Positions 37,847 through 48,557 of a stretch of DNA of 64,000 nucleotides are shown here, in pieces (position 1 is the first letter of the stretch; each line of letters starts with the position of its first letter). This DNA is from Lineus longissimus (Eukaryota > Nemertea > Pilidiophora > Heteronemertea > Lineidae), in the NCBI RefSeq assembly GCF_910592395.1, contig NC_088317.1, positions 3,720,001 through 3,784,000 on the forward strand. The letters are read 5' to 3'. Both the position numbers and the translations under genes were made by a program. Under the pieces are notes generated by a model, which ran no database searches, was not told the origin of the DNA, and worked only from the letters and a program-made list of their open reading frames with translations.

Positions 37847-38750
37847 CACCCTTGTCGGAAAGTTTATGGACACCAGTTTTTGCACATTTTCTCAAAAACG
37901 GCTAATCCTATTGAACCCAAATTTTCACCAATGGTGGAGAATCTTCTTGGCTATCGAATGACGTGATAGTTGATATCAGGACCAATTGCATAACAAAGTT
38001 ATTACATAATTTTGAGAGGGATCTTTTTTTTACTTTTTTGTTAATCAATTTTTCAAAACCAAATTAACCTACAGTATATATTGCACATAGCTAAGACTTT
38101 CTGTGAAAAAAATTTGGATAAATCTCATTTCGGTTTTGAGATATATCGAAATATCAAAATTTTGATATTTTGATAATTTGATATTTTTGGGTTTTTTGCA
38201 ACTGTATCATTGAGAAGTCATACCCAAATAATGATTGGCACCAATTTAGCACAGCTAGCAACTAATATTGCTGAGAAAAGGTGGATACTTGGTAGTATGA
38301 AAATTTTCATATTATAATTTCAAGATGTTCCTTTAGTTGAAAATCAGAAAAAAATCACCATTCATTCAGGGGACATGGGAACTACTAGGATATATCGAAA
38401 AATCAGAAAAATCTCAAAATTTTCAGAATCTCAAAATTTTGATATTTTGATATATCATGAAAAGTAAATGATATTTTCAAATACTTTCTTCACAGAAAGT
38501 CTTAGCATTGTTATCTGTATGATGCAAGATTTATACTTCGATTTAAAAAAAATCAACCAAAAAGTGAAAAATAGATGCCTCTCAAAATTATGTAATAACT
38601 TTGTTATGCAATTGGTCCTGATATCAACTATCACGTCATTCGATAGCCAGGAAGATTCTCCACCATTGGTGAATATTTGGGTTCAATAGGATTAGCCGTT
38701 TTTGAGAAAATGTGCAAAAACTGGTGTCCATAAACTTTCCGACAAGGGTG
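37847..38750. mobile_element. 904-bp foldback element with TA target duplication (Tc1/mariner-like)
   Basis: The left end cacccttgtcggaaagttta and the right end taaactttccgacaagggtg are perfect inverse complements. Similarity of the arms continues inward for roughly 320 bp, through ggctaatcctattgaaccca, tgacgtgatagttgatatca and ctaagactttctgtga. TA flanks both ends (37845-37846 and 38751-38752). The middle contains further palindromic atatcaaaattttgatat sequence. No transposase is present. It lies just upstream of the SLC22 start codon, probably in a 5' UTR intron or the promoter. Confidence 0.88.
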
Positions 38751-39000
38751 TACATTCTTGGAGATATAGTTTTTCAAGAAGATGAAAAACAATGTGATAT
38801 ATCTTAGCTCGCCAGGAAATATCTGCTATAATGATTTACTTTGAGACCCTTCTCAGCTCTCGTTGATGACATATCAGGCGATTTTTTGGTTATCTCTTGT
38901 AAATACATTGTATTGTACTTTTTGTAACTCGCACACTAATTGAACTACTGCACTAGACTAGTTTGTATTCAGAAACTGTATATCAATATACGAAATAAAT

Positions 39001-39024
39001 AATTCAATTCAATTCAATTCAATT
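39001..39024. repeat. Pentanucleotide microsatellite (aattc)n
   Basis: About five units of aattc, preceded by AT-rich sequence. Confidence 0.85.
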
Positions 39025-39286
39025 GTATGTATTTATATTGTTAGTGCCCACCAGGCGGCTACGGATATAAAAACATATAATACAATAATACGAAATAAAA
39101 AACACAAAAAATACATATAAGACATTAAAGACATTAGTCAGGAGTTAATGTAACCTACATACGTTTCATCACCTCCTGATATCGAACCAACACTAGGAGG
39201 TTAGCTTCCAACCAATACGGGTTCATATCATAAATATAGCGTGTTATTCGTGTAAAGGCAGGATTAGAAATACATGTTAAAAGATA

Positions 39287-39529
39287 GGCCGGGTCTATTT
39301 GGCGAGCCGCTCGCCGAACAGGCATCTTTTTTTGTCCTGTTTGGAGAGCCGCTTGCCATACAGCACTAAAAGCCACCCTGTTCGGCCAGCCGGGCTTGCC
39401 AAACAGGTAAAAAATCTACCCTGTTTGGCGAGCTGGAGACTTTACTTTAATATTAATGAGTTCGGCTCTCCATTCAGGACAAAAAAAAGTCGCTGTTTGG
39501 AAAGCCGGGCTTGCCAAGTAGTCACTTCC
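39287..39529 (+). mobile_element. 243-bp element with perfect 9-bp target-site duplication, copy 1
   Basis: Begins ggccgggtctatttggcg and ends gtagtcacttcc. It is flanked by taaaagata on both sides (39278-39286 and 39530-39538). The interior is dominated by inverted and direct copies of tttggcgagc/gcttgccaaac, so it can fold into several hairpins; there are no matching terminal inverted repeats. A second copy lies at 57756-57997 in opposite orientation with its own 9-bp duplication. No recognisable protein. Confidence 0.9.
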
Positions 39530-39721
39530 TAAAAGATATTTGAATTTACCAATGCCCGAGAGATATACAAAGTCTGCATCGCATTAAGGACAAAAATGGT
39601 TTTGAGGTTTAGATTCAAGAACTCAGCAGTGAGCTGATGTGCATTATCCAAGCCATGGTCCTGGTGGGACGACTACAGGTTTTTGGACAAGAACATGCAT
39701 TAGCTTATTAACCATAGATTC

Positions 39722-39860
39722 AAAGGGGTACGCCGTTCGTAACTACTCATGGTCCATGATGTAGTTATACACAATGCCGTAGTGTATTTATTGTGAAAAC
39801 GAATTTGCTGAGACAGGTTATTTATGATATTTGCACATCTGCATACATAACGGCCTTGTT
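39722..39860. repeat. Dispersed repeat family, copy B
   Basis: The sequence ggggtacgccgttcgtaact is followed by tggtccatgatgtagttata and cacaatgccgtagtg. It matches the blocks at 12670 and 42812, with a deletion in the middle. Confidence 0.6.
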
Positions 39861-42800
39861 GGAACTTATAATCAGCACGTATTTACCCTATTTAATTGTT
39901 TTTTAAAATATTAACTGCACTACATGTACGGCATTGTGTAAATTGCACTTTTATCTTTCTTGATAACCCTTTCATAGAAATGTTAAGATTAGGTCGGGTC
40001 AAGTTTATTTGTCTTTGCGCACAGTTTGAGACAAGTTGACGATCGAGACACTTCAAAATGATCAATCGGTGGCAAATTAAATGAAGTGATGATGACTACC
40101 CTTGTAATGATGCGGTAGCCATTTTGGATTTCACTGTGATCCTGTATGTTCATTGCAATACATATAGGTTTTTGACCTGAAAAAACTTTGTAACACTTCG
40201 AAAACCAATGACCTTATAGAGTGACACATACTTCACGCTTGCGCACTTATATCAGAGTCTTTGAAGACTCTGCTTACATGTAGCAATGCATGTCGTTTTT
40301 AACATGTTGGCCTTGGCAATGATGTTACACCTGAGTAGCAGTGTGCCGTGAAGCATCGTGGTGATTACTCCTCTAAATCAGAGTCTTACTATACATTTCT
40401 ATACATTTCTATTGTATAGAAAGACTCTGTCTAAATCAACTTATCTGAAGGGGGGATATCTTGTTCCAAGATATTTCATCAAAATGCCCAGATTGGAGAA
40501 ATGTGTGCTTTGTCGCACGTTTTGAGTAAGGAGAATTTGGGATAGAAAACCTGTAAGATCAATCGAAAATATTGTAAACTGCCCCAGGAAGAAAAAGAAG
40601 AAGAAACTGCAGTCTTCATAAACAATTAGGCAGCAAAGTTTTGAGAGTGCGACCTTGTGAATTAATCGTCTCAATATACTGGAAATGAATGACAAAACTG
40701 ATGAATGGCTTACCTCCAGACTAAAAAGCAGGCGGTCTCGTCAAGCGCTCAAATACGATATTGTGATGAGATGAACTCTTCGGAGCCAAAAACCCTGAAG
40801 AGCACTTAAAGGATTGCGTGAATTTGAATGCCAAAATCCGGACAGCAGGAGTGTGATAATCTACTGTAATTTGGCAATAAGTGGCCACCGAGCGAAATCG
40901 CAAAAGGCCTAGATTTAAATCTCCTCCATCGTCACAGCAAGAGTAGCAACTCTTGTTGGAAAGGGCCTGGCTGTGTTCAATTTCTGGTAATAGTGGGCCG
41001 GTCCAGGTATTACCATAACAAATCCTCTAATGAAATGACTAAGACATATTCCATTGACATTGTTCATTTACAATCGTCTTTTATGTGGCGAAAGCACAAT
41101 GGGTTACGCCAATTTTTGGATATACAATGTACATGTAATACAAATCAGCTATTATCATTAGCGATAAATGCATTAATTGATAACTAATTACTTGGGTGAC
41201 AAGGAAAGCACTGGATTCGTCGTTGTCACAATTATTACGTGTCAAATGGTTCAAATTTACGACGATTTCAATTCATGTAATGATTGACAACCACTGACAA
41301 CACTTTATCCTTTTAATGGTCGTTTTGTTTTCACAAATAGACTCGATAATGTAAATCAAGTCCAGTTTATTAACGGCTTGTATGACTGCTATCATTAAAG
41401 GTCACGAAAAACTAAACCTTGTGCTTTGGACAGTTGGTTCATCGTCCGGTATCCGTGTCCGTCCGAAGTCCAAACACTAATATGATTCACTGGACACGAA
41501 GCAGGCTTCAAAGACCTTACCAACTCGAAGAGCTATGAATGACCATTAAAACGAAGTGAATGTCCATTTGAAACCTTGGAGGCTGTTCATTGGGAAACAC
41601 CTGATTCCCACCCTTGAAATTTTCATTCACTTCTTTTTGAAAGAGAAGCTAATTGCTATAGGATTTCAAGTTCTATCCAAAATGGGTCAACCCTTAATTT
41701 CATCATTGACAATCGAATTCATGAGTTTTGTTATTTTCTATGGAATGATACACCCTACAAGGCATTAAAGTGTGTGTTGGGGGGGGGGGGGGGGGCTGAA
41801 AAATTGAGATACATTACCAAACAGGTTATACCGGCAGTAATAAAATGTCCTACCCCCAATGGCATGCCGAGTTGTGCGTGTGATATGCACTGCATGGCAT
41901 GCATTGCACGACTCTACGATATTGCTAAGGCAAACACCATTATACCCATCTTACCGTAATTATAAACTGGACAAAAAACCCATCAAACTCTCCTATATCT
42001 TCGTCAATACACTAGCACATTAATCCCTCAATGTCCAATGTCTTTCCTTCTGTGGGGTGTCGTGAAATCCGAATAAATCCGGTTGTTCCAAGACAATAGA
42101 CACATAGTATCATTCCGTAATGATAACTGTCATGATATCAATCAACTACGCAACAATACTATACAACTCTATATTCACTGACCTAAGACTACTTCGTTAA
42201 GCCGAAACATGATGCGATGACCATCGGAAAAATTGCGTGTCGCCAAAAAGTTGAATGGCGTCGAACGACTTATGTGCTCATTTTGGCCATGGCTTGAGTA
42301 TGCAGAAACGATCTTAGATCTGTGAAACTAGAGTATACTGTACTACACGCATACTAACTTCACCTATACAGTAGATAACTTTATCAAGGGTCAAATATAC
42401 GTACCGGTAACCCAAAATTGAAATCATACCGGTATTGGAAGAAAAAGAGCGGAATGTTTAGCAGTTATTGTCATTAAACGTTTGGTGGTGTTATGACATG
42501 GCGACCTATCCTACGGTGACTGAACCCCAATTCATTCAGAGTGCTTTTTGGGCAAGTTCCAGCTGGCATGCGCGCGACAGGTAGAAGTCATGTTATCAGT
42601 ATCTTATCAATTTGGGCCACACAGTATTATGCTGAACGCCTGGTCACTATATACTTCATATCAAATCTGGGGCACTTTAGAAGAGTAAATACATGTAACC
42701 GTTGCCAAGTCAACCGATGTCCGAGTTTTTGGCGCCTTATTTTGGTCATCAACTGGCCAGGGGCGCACCGCTCTACCAAAGGTTGAAATATCGTTCCTGT

Positions 42801-43301
42801 GAGTAGTGTTGAAAGGGATACGCTGTACGTAGCCAAACTACTGGTGGTACAGGAAAATAGAAATGCAGTTATACACAATGCTGTAGTGAAGTTATCATGT
42901 ATACGCATTTGCTGAAGCTTGGTACAATAATATATTTAGAGAATATGTATATCCATACCTGTCTTCACAACGGCAATGCTAACATTTGTATTCATACATA
43001 TGTATTGACGAAATTAGAAACTCAGATTCAATTACAAATTTCAAGAATATCCGGCTGGGTGTAGGATTCTTTGCGAAATTGTTCGTCATTTCGTCCGCTA
43101 TATACATATGTACATGTATATATTTTCTATAGTTTTAGCACGCACAACTTCTGAAACCTTTCGCGCCTCCCGAGTGCACATAGAGGTCGGATTCAACGTC
43201 GATACTGAGCGCGACGCTATTGTCATTGCAGTTTCGTCGTAGGCCTACATGTAGAGAACGACTCGATGACGTCATAATAATTCCATATCCATTGGTCCTA
43301 A
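39861..43301. other. Gene-poor spacer
   Basis: No exon with recognisable protein content is seen. It contains a 17-G run at 41779-41795, a short hairpin around 40395-40435 (ctatacatttctat / attgtatagaaag) and copy C of the dispersed repeat. It lies between the divergent SLC22 promoter and the end of the PAN/GON gene, which is transcribed toward it. Confidence 0.4.
42812..43000. repeat. Dispersed repeat family, copy C
   Basis: The sequence actactggtggtacaggaaaa is followed by tagaaatgcagttatacaca and atgctgtagtgaag. It shares orientation and internal order with the block at 12670-12845. Confidence 0.7.
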
Positions 43302-46300
43302 TTAAGGGTTGTATATCTGAAACTTCAGGACACGACCCTTTGGAAAGCACGTTCCACACCGGCCGTTACACCTGTTGGTCGCCCTCTGGTTATTGGAATT
43401 GGCAATGATCGGATTGGATGTCGTCATCTTAGGCTTATGACCATCTTTCTCCCAAGTTGTCTGAAAAAATGGACAATACGAGAATAAAACTTAAAGCAAG
43501 ATGTGCAAGTAAAGGTATGGTGGCTGGGAAAGGGCATCATATGATTTTTTTTTAAACATGAAAAAAATTTTCAGGAAATATCTCGCTCGATGGACTTATT
43601 ATCTCGATCGCTCGAGATAAAAAAAACTCGATCACCCGAGATAATAAGTCTATCGATCGAGATATTTCCTGAAAAAGAAATTTTCATGTTGAAAAAAAAT
43701 TATCTGATGTCCTTTCCCAGCCACCGTATAACGGCCAGGGCACGGTTGTTCAAAAGCACAAGGGTCACGTTGTTATACCTAGCGGTTATCACTTTCCGTT
43801 AAGCTTATCAAGATTTTCAACGGCGCCGTTAAGCTAACGTGGTTTTGAACAACTCAGCCCTGATGACACCAAGAGCTATTTTCGCCACGGTAAAATGCCA
43901 CTTGACTCCAGCAGTTATTTGTCTCTGACCTGGAAATCGTTTTCGGTCCCAAATGTATTGAAAAAAGAGACTTTGAAGAAATTGGCCTAATAATTTGTGC
44001 ACAGCTGCCCAAGACACCTAGAAAACATTTCGTGTGGGTCACTTAAAAAAGGTGCAAAAGTATTGTAGCCTATTCAGCAGAACCGTTACCCCTGCTTTGA
44101 TTTGAAACTTTGTCCCTCTCAAGTCGATTTCGAAGCCGCCCCCTGCACCTGACTTGGTGCAGCCTCCGCCCCACCCGTACTTGTGCTTGCTTTGGCCAAT
44201 GTTTCCGTATAGGGAAGTAAAGGTGTAGTCACCGACTACCACGGTTAGATCCTGAAACGAAAGTGATTCTGTTTACCAAATAAGAAATTAGTGATATGAT
44301 TCTAAAAGGTTTTAATCTTTTTAAATTTTCTGTGGTAAAATTGATGATGAAAATCGTTGACGATGACCATTGGACGAATGGGCATGTTTTCAGAGCATCG
44401 AATGAGAGTAATTTTTGTACTTTTGAGACATGATTTTTTGCGGTTGGTAGTCTGTCACTCAAAATCCTAGGCCTACATTTGATGCCAATTCATGGAAGCC
44501 TTTGACATTGTACCAGAGTATTCATTTTCAAACTGTTCAGAATACATTGTATATCATCGTACCGTTATCGGGGTCGTAACCCCATTGTCTATTCGAATTG
44601 AACGATCGACCATGTGCATGATACCAGGCTAAAATTTTTAAAAAACCACCAGGTCTTATAATAGATAGGTGAAACTAGACTTTTTATGTCAAACCTACGT
44701 TTGTACGAATCCGAACTTTTGTAAATTTAGTTCCTCCTCTGTCCGCTTTCAACAATTTTCCTGGAAACTCGTTTCTGTTAAGGTTATTGGCTGGCAGATT
44801 AATAAACTCTTTGTAACCGGTTGGTGTGCTGCCACTCTTGCAGTACATTGTGACAGGGATGGTCTTAGGTGTCCCCGGGTAGAGAGCGTAGTTCCCGTCC
44901 GGCAGGGTGTCCAGTTCGTTCTGGAATTTGTATTCACCGCAGCATTGGGGCTTGCCTAAAACGGTTCACAGATGGAAATTAGCAATAAGGCCCTTTACAC
45001 GGGACAAAGACTGACCCGCCCATATCTGATCATATTTGAATGCGTTTACACGGCAGACCAATCCAAGCTGATCCAGATCCATCTAGATCGGTCTGGTCCC
45101 GTGTAAACCCCCCTAGTGATTAAGGGGCTGTAGCAATATTAAAGTGAACGTTTGGGTGGAGGGGGTCAGGGAGTCATAACATTTTTGCTGGTTTTTTCTC
45201 TCAAAAAAGCCTTAAAAAATAAAAAATAATTTTTTTTTTTTTGGTGGGGTATATATTGATGACCCTTCCTGAAACGTTTTCTAGCCCTCAAAATGCCTAT
45301 ATCTGCTCCTAAATTCCTTTCGGACACCCTGTTTAACCACTTGCCCTCATGCAGATTTGGATCCCGCCTTGAAGCAGGCCTATATCCCAACGTGCCAAAA
45401 GTCAAGGATATGCAGCACTAATAAGGCTATAGAAAGTGAAGCCAAAAATCATATTTTTTTAGTTTCTGAGTTGGGAGGGGGTTGGGGGTTGGGGGAGAAA
45501 CTAAAATATCATGTTTCTATTGGCCTCGCTTTAATTTTGCTACATCGCCTGATTGTTGTCCGTATTCACAAAAGTCACGTTATCCCTAAACGGTTACGTT
45601 AAGTATCATTAAGGACGTTATCTCTTTCAGTTAAACCAATTAAAATGTTCACGTTAAGACTAAACGTCTTTATTAAAGCTAACGTTGTTTTGAACAACCC
45701 AGCCCTGATGACTGGATGTGGATGTTTAGTAATGGTCATCAGTATACGATGTAGGTCAAAGGCTCCAGTCCACCTTTAAAATGTAGCTGGACATTCACAC
45801 CGTGTCTACCTTAGGTAACTGACAGTTCCCCCTTCCTAAAAACACTTTACTTATAGTCTGAATCGTAAGTTAGGTAACTCACAGTTCCCCGTTTCTTAAA
45901 ACACTTTACTTACAGTCTGAATCGTAAGTTAGGTAACTCACAGTTCCCCGTTTCTTAAAACACTTAACTTACAGTCTGAATCGTAAGTTGGGTAACTCAC
46001 AGTTCCCCGTTCCTAAAAACACTTAACTTACAGTCTGAATCGTAAGTTAGGTAACTCACAGTTCCCCGTTCCTAAAAACACTTTACTTACAGTCTGAATC
46101 GTAAGTTAGGTAACTCACAGTTCCCCGTTCCTAAAAACACTTAACTTACAGTCTGAATCGTAAGTTAGGTAACTCACAGTTCCCCCTTCCTAAAAACACT
46201 TAACTTACAGTCTGAATCGTAAGTTAGGTAACTCACAGTTCCCCCTTCCTTAAAACAATCAACTTACAGTCTGAATCGTAAGTTAGGTAACTCACAGTTC

Positions 46301-46704
46301 CCCCTTCCTTAAAACACTTAACTTACAGTCTGAATCGTAAGTTAGACGCCAGCAGTTTCCTTTTAACACTTACCATCTGAATTGTAATTAATATAACTCA
46401 CAGTTCCCGTCCTGTTCTTCAGGTAATATGATTTCACACAAAGGTTAAACGTGTAACTTGATAATTGACATTTTCCGTTAGCCTCGACATAATTGAAAGA
46501 CTTGCATTCGGAATGTTTCTGACATTGTAGTCCACAAATGATTGGGTCGGCAAAGAAGGATTCGTCCAAATATATTCCTGGTATATACTCCCCCTTTACG
46601 ATAATGTAGTGAGTTATCCTCATGGCAAGGCTGATTTCGGATAAAACTGTGGTTTTGACAAGTGTAAAAAGTATCATGAAGATAAAAAAGAGATTTTCTG
46701 CCAT
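43302..46704 (-). CDS. Secreted PAN/apple plus GON-domain protein
   Basis: Four exons: 46704-46374, 44955-44699, 44251-44090 and 43460-43302 (stop), phases 1, 0, 0, total 302 residues. The start encodes a signal peptide (MAENLFFIFMILFTLV). Residues about 30-108 resemble a PAN/apple module with Cys spacing ICGLQCQKHSECKSFNY...GKCQLSSYTFNLC. From residue 112 the protein reads as a GON domain, as found at the C-terminus of ADAMTS9/20: LPDGNYALYPG, VTMYCKSG, YKEFINLPA, FTKVRIRTN, then a Gly/Cys segment (YGWGGGCTKSGAGGGFEIDLRGT) and a final RCNGRCGTCFP. A secreted extracellular or lectin-like role is inferred. No protease domain is present. Introns contain three MITEs and a 59-bp array derived from the end of exon 1. 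The PAN call is less certain than the GON call. Confidence 0.82.
43518..43726. mobile_element. 209-bp hairpin MITE with TA flanks
   Basis: The left end tggtggctgggaaagggcatc is mirrored by gatgtcctttcccagccaccg at the right, and pairing continues almost to the centre (aggaaatatctcg / cgagatatttcct, gacttattatctcg / cgagataataagtc). TA flanks both sides (43516-43517 and 43727-43728). It is an almost full-length foldback with no coding capacity, just upstream of the last exon of the PAN/GON gene. Confidence 0.85.
43735..43863. mobile_element. Short MITE, about 129 bp
   Basis: The left end ccagggcacggttgttcaaaa pairs with ttttgaacaactcagccctg at the right. The interior is rich in cgttaagc/gcttaac. 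A partial second copy, with ttgttttgaacaacccagcc, ends near 45712 in the same gene, and its left part (45575 on) shares the aacgttaa content. Confidence 0.6.
44994..45107. mobile_element. Short MITE, about 114 bp
   Basis: The left end tttacacgggac pairs with gtcccgtgtaaa at the right, followed inward by related aaagactgacc / ggtctgg sequence. The interior is a gatc-rich palindrome. It sits just upstream of exon 2 of the PAN/GON gene, in intron 1. Confidence 0.6.
45811..46344 (-). repeat. Nine-copy 59-bp tandem array derived from an exon end and its donor site
   Basis: Nine near-identical 59-bp units (marked by gtctgaatcgtaag on +). On the minus strand each unit reads ggaactgtgagttac..., gattcagactgtaagt. 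The end of PAN/GON exon 1 immediately beside it reads ggaactgtgagttat..., aattcagatggtaagt. The units therefore look like tandem copies of the last ~40 coding bases plus the 5' splice site. Eight of nine units keep gtaagt. Many units also have tgtttttag before the exon-like part. Confidence 0.85.
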
Positions 46705-48288
46705 TTTTATGAGTTGGTCGAATAGAAAAAGTCGCCTGTGCTCGATGCTGTATCACGCTTTCAAGTGTTGGCAATAAGCCACAGGTGTAGCCAAGGTATT
46801 GGGGACTCGACAACGTCAGAATTCTGTATTTTTTCATATTTCAGTTAAGTACTGAAACTCAACCAGCACATACAAAACTGCCACAGTTACAAGTATCATT
46901 CCATTTGTTTCGGTTTAACACAAATTGCATGGAAGTTGATTTAATGACCAATCGTTCCTCTTGTCATTACTTAGGCTAAAGGAACAGTCTAAAAAATACC
47001 GTGTCCGATGGAGTTGACTTTACCGTTAGTTATAGGAAGGTGGATGTGTACCCAATTTAATTATGGGTCACATACATGTACATCATTTCAGTTAGTCTTT
47101 ATAAAATTGCCTTCGTATGTTCTTAATTAATACAATTATTACACTATCAGACCGCCTTTGCCTTTATCACAATAACAGTCCAATAAAATGAAGTGCGTTT
47201 TTATCACTTTTGAACATGGAAAAAAGCCAAGTTTGACAAAAAATTATTTGTGTATGTGTGTTGAAACCATTGCGTTTCCGTATATCGCCTACAGAACAAC
47301 GTAAACCCGGTGAAGATGTTTCAAAAGTCCCACAGAATAGCATGTCCGGGGAACAAAGGATTCGATTTGACACTTTAATTTATGAGCTATCGACGGTCAT
47401 GGCATTAAAATAGGGCCGGTGTGCAAGGGATAGTAGTCCTAGGGCTGATAGTCCGTGTAACAATAGCCCGCATTGCTAAATGTTTTGGTTAGGGTTAGCG
47501 GTACAATAGATCATGCTGCTTAATTGATCAAATACAATGCTACCGGACTATGACTCCAGGGGGACTATATCCGCTGTCACACCGGACACCTTTTTTATAT
47601 CTGCACTGGCCAGAGGATATAGAATGGTTTCACCCGACGTCATCACCTGCCATGCTGGATGGACAGACAAAAGAAAGCAAGTCTAAATGACTACATCCTG
47701 ACATAACCAGTGGTTTTAAATAAACTCCGCCTCTCGATATTTCAATACGAGGAAGGAGTACCAAAAACCCGATCTCAGGATGGAATGACCATGACAGCAT
47801 TGGATTCAGTTAAGTCAGGCTACGACAATTCATTGTTCTGCCCTGGAACATGGCTGACTTTGAAAGTACACTGGTCCTTACATGGTCCTCACTCATGTCA
47901 CTGTCGGGTATTGTGTTCCTGTCCCGTTTGTCGCACACGTGGATGGTCCACTACATTTCAATAATGCAAATTATCAAGTGTTGGCTCTCTCAGTGTAACA
48001 TAAAATATTTAGTGCGAGGATGTACGTTGGCAAATGAACATTACACAGCACGAAATTTAGGTTAGCTGTAAAAAAATTATACCGCGCCAACAGCGAGAGG
48101 ATGGAAACAAAAACTATTTTCACAATTCGAGTGTGCCCTCAATGATAGATAAATAATACATTAAACATGGATACGGCCACTCCAGGATATCACTCATCAG
48201 ACAACTATGACAATTACAAAGCTCATTATTTATGTAGCGCATCCCGGCCAGAAAATTCTTTTCAAAGCGCTTGTAACCTGGAGTGTTC
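46705..48288. other. Spacer between the PAN/GON gene and the GPCR cluster
   Basis: This should include the promoter of the minus-strand PAN/GON gene, though no element can be assigned. A region around 47420-47580 has several tagtcc/ggacta phrases in both orientations (tagtagtcctagggctgatagtccg, ccggactatgactcc), possibly a decayed repeat. No exon is recognised. Confidence 0.35.
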
Positions 48289-48432
48289 TTAAAACGACAG
48301 CTTTCCAAATTGTTCAATGCGCTTGTCAAACGTGTCCTCGGACCATGTTTCCTGTGGGAGTCCCGGGAGACTATTCCACAGCTTGGCTACTGAGGCAGAA
48401 AAAAGCTCACGGTCACAGCTCCTGCTCTTACT
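48289..48432 (-). mobile_element. 3' end of a non-LTR retrotransposon ORF2 (fragment)
   Basis: A 47-residue open piece ending in a stop, with the phrase RSCDRELFSASVAKLWNSLP followed by TFDKRIEQF. The WNSLP-x(n)-FK/FD motif after an (R)-F-(F/S) phrase is typical of the extreme C-terminus of LINE-type reverse-transcriptase proteins. The frame is closed immediately upstream, so this is a dead fragment. It lies 125 bases downstream of GPCR 1. Confidence 0.6.
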
Positions 48433-48557
48433 TCACAGAGTTTTCCCCATTCTCCGAAGCAGCGATAATATTCTAGCAAAAGGTTTTTCGGCAAACGATA
48501 ATGTGCACCCTTTAGAATATCAAAAACCATTATGCTTTTTTCATTTTCCGAAAACCT

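Noticed and set aside
45811-46344. Regular repeat array that could be mistaken for a CRISPR array
   Set aside because: The 59-bp units are contiguous and nearly identical over their full length, with no unique spacers, in an animal genome; they match an adjacent exon end.
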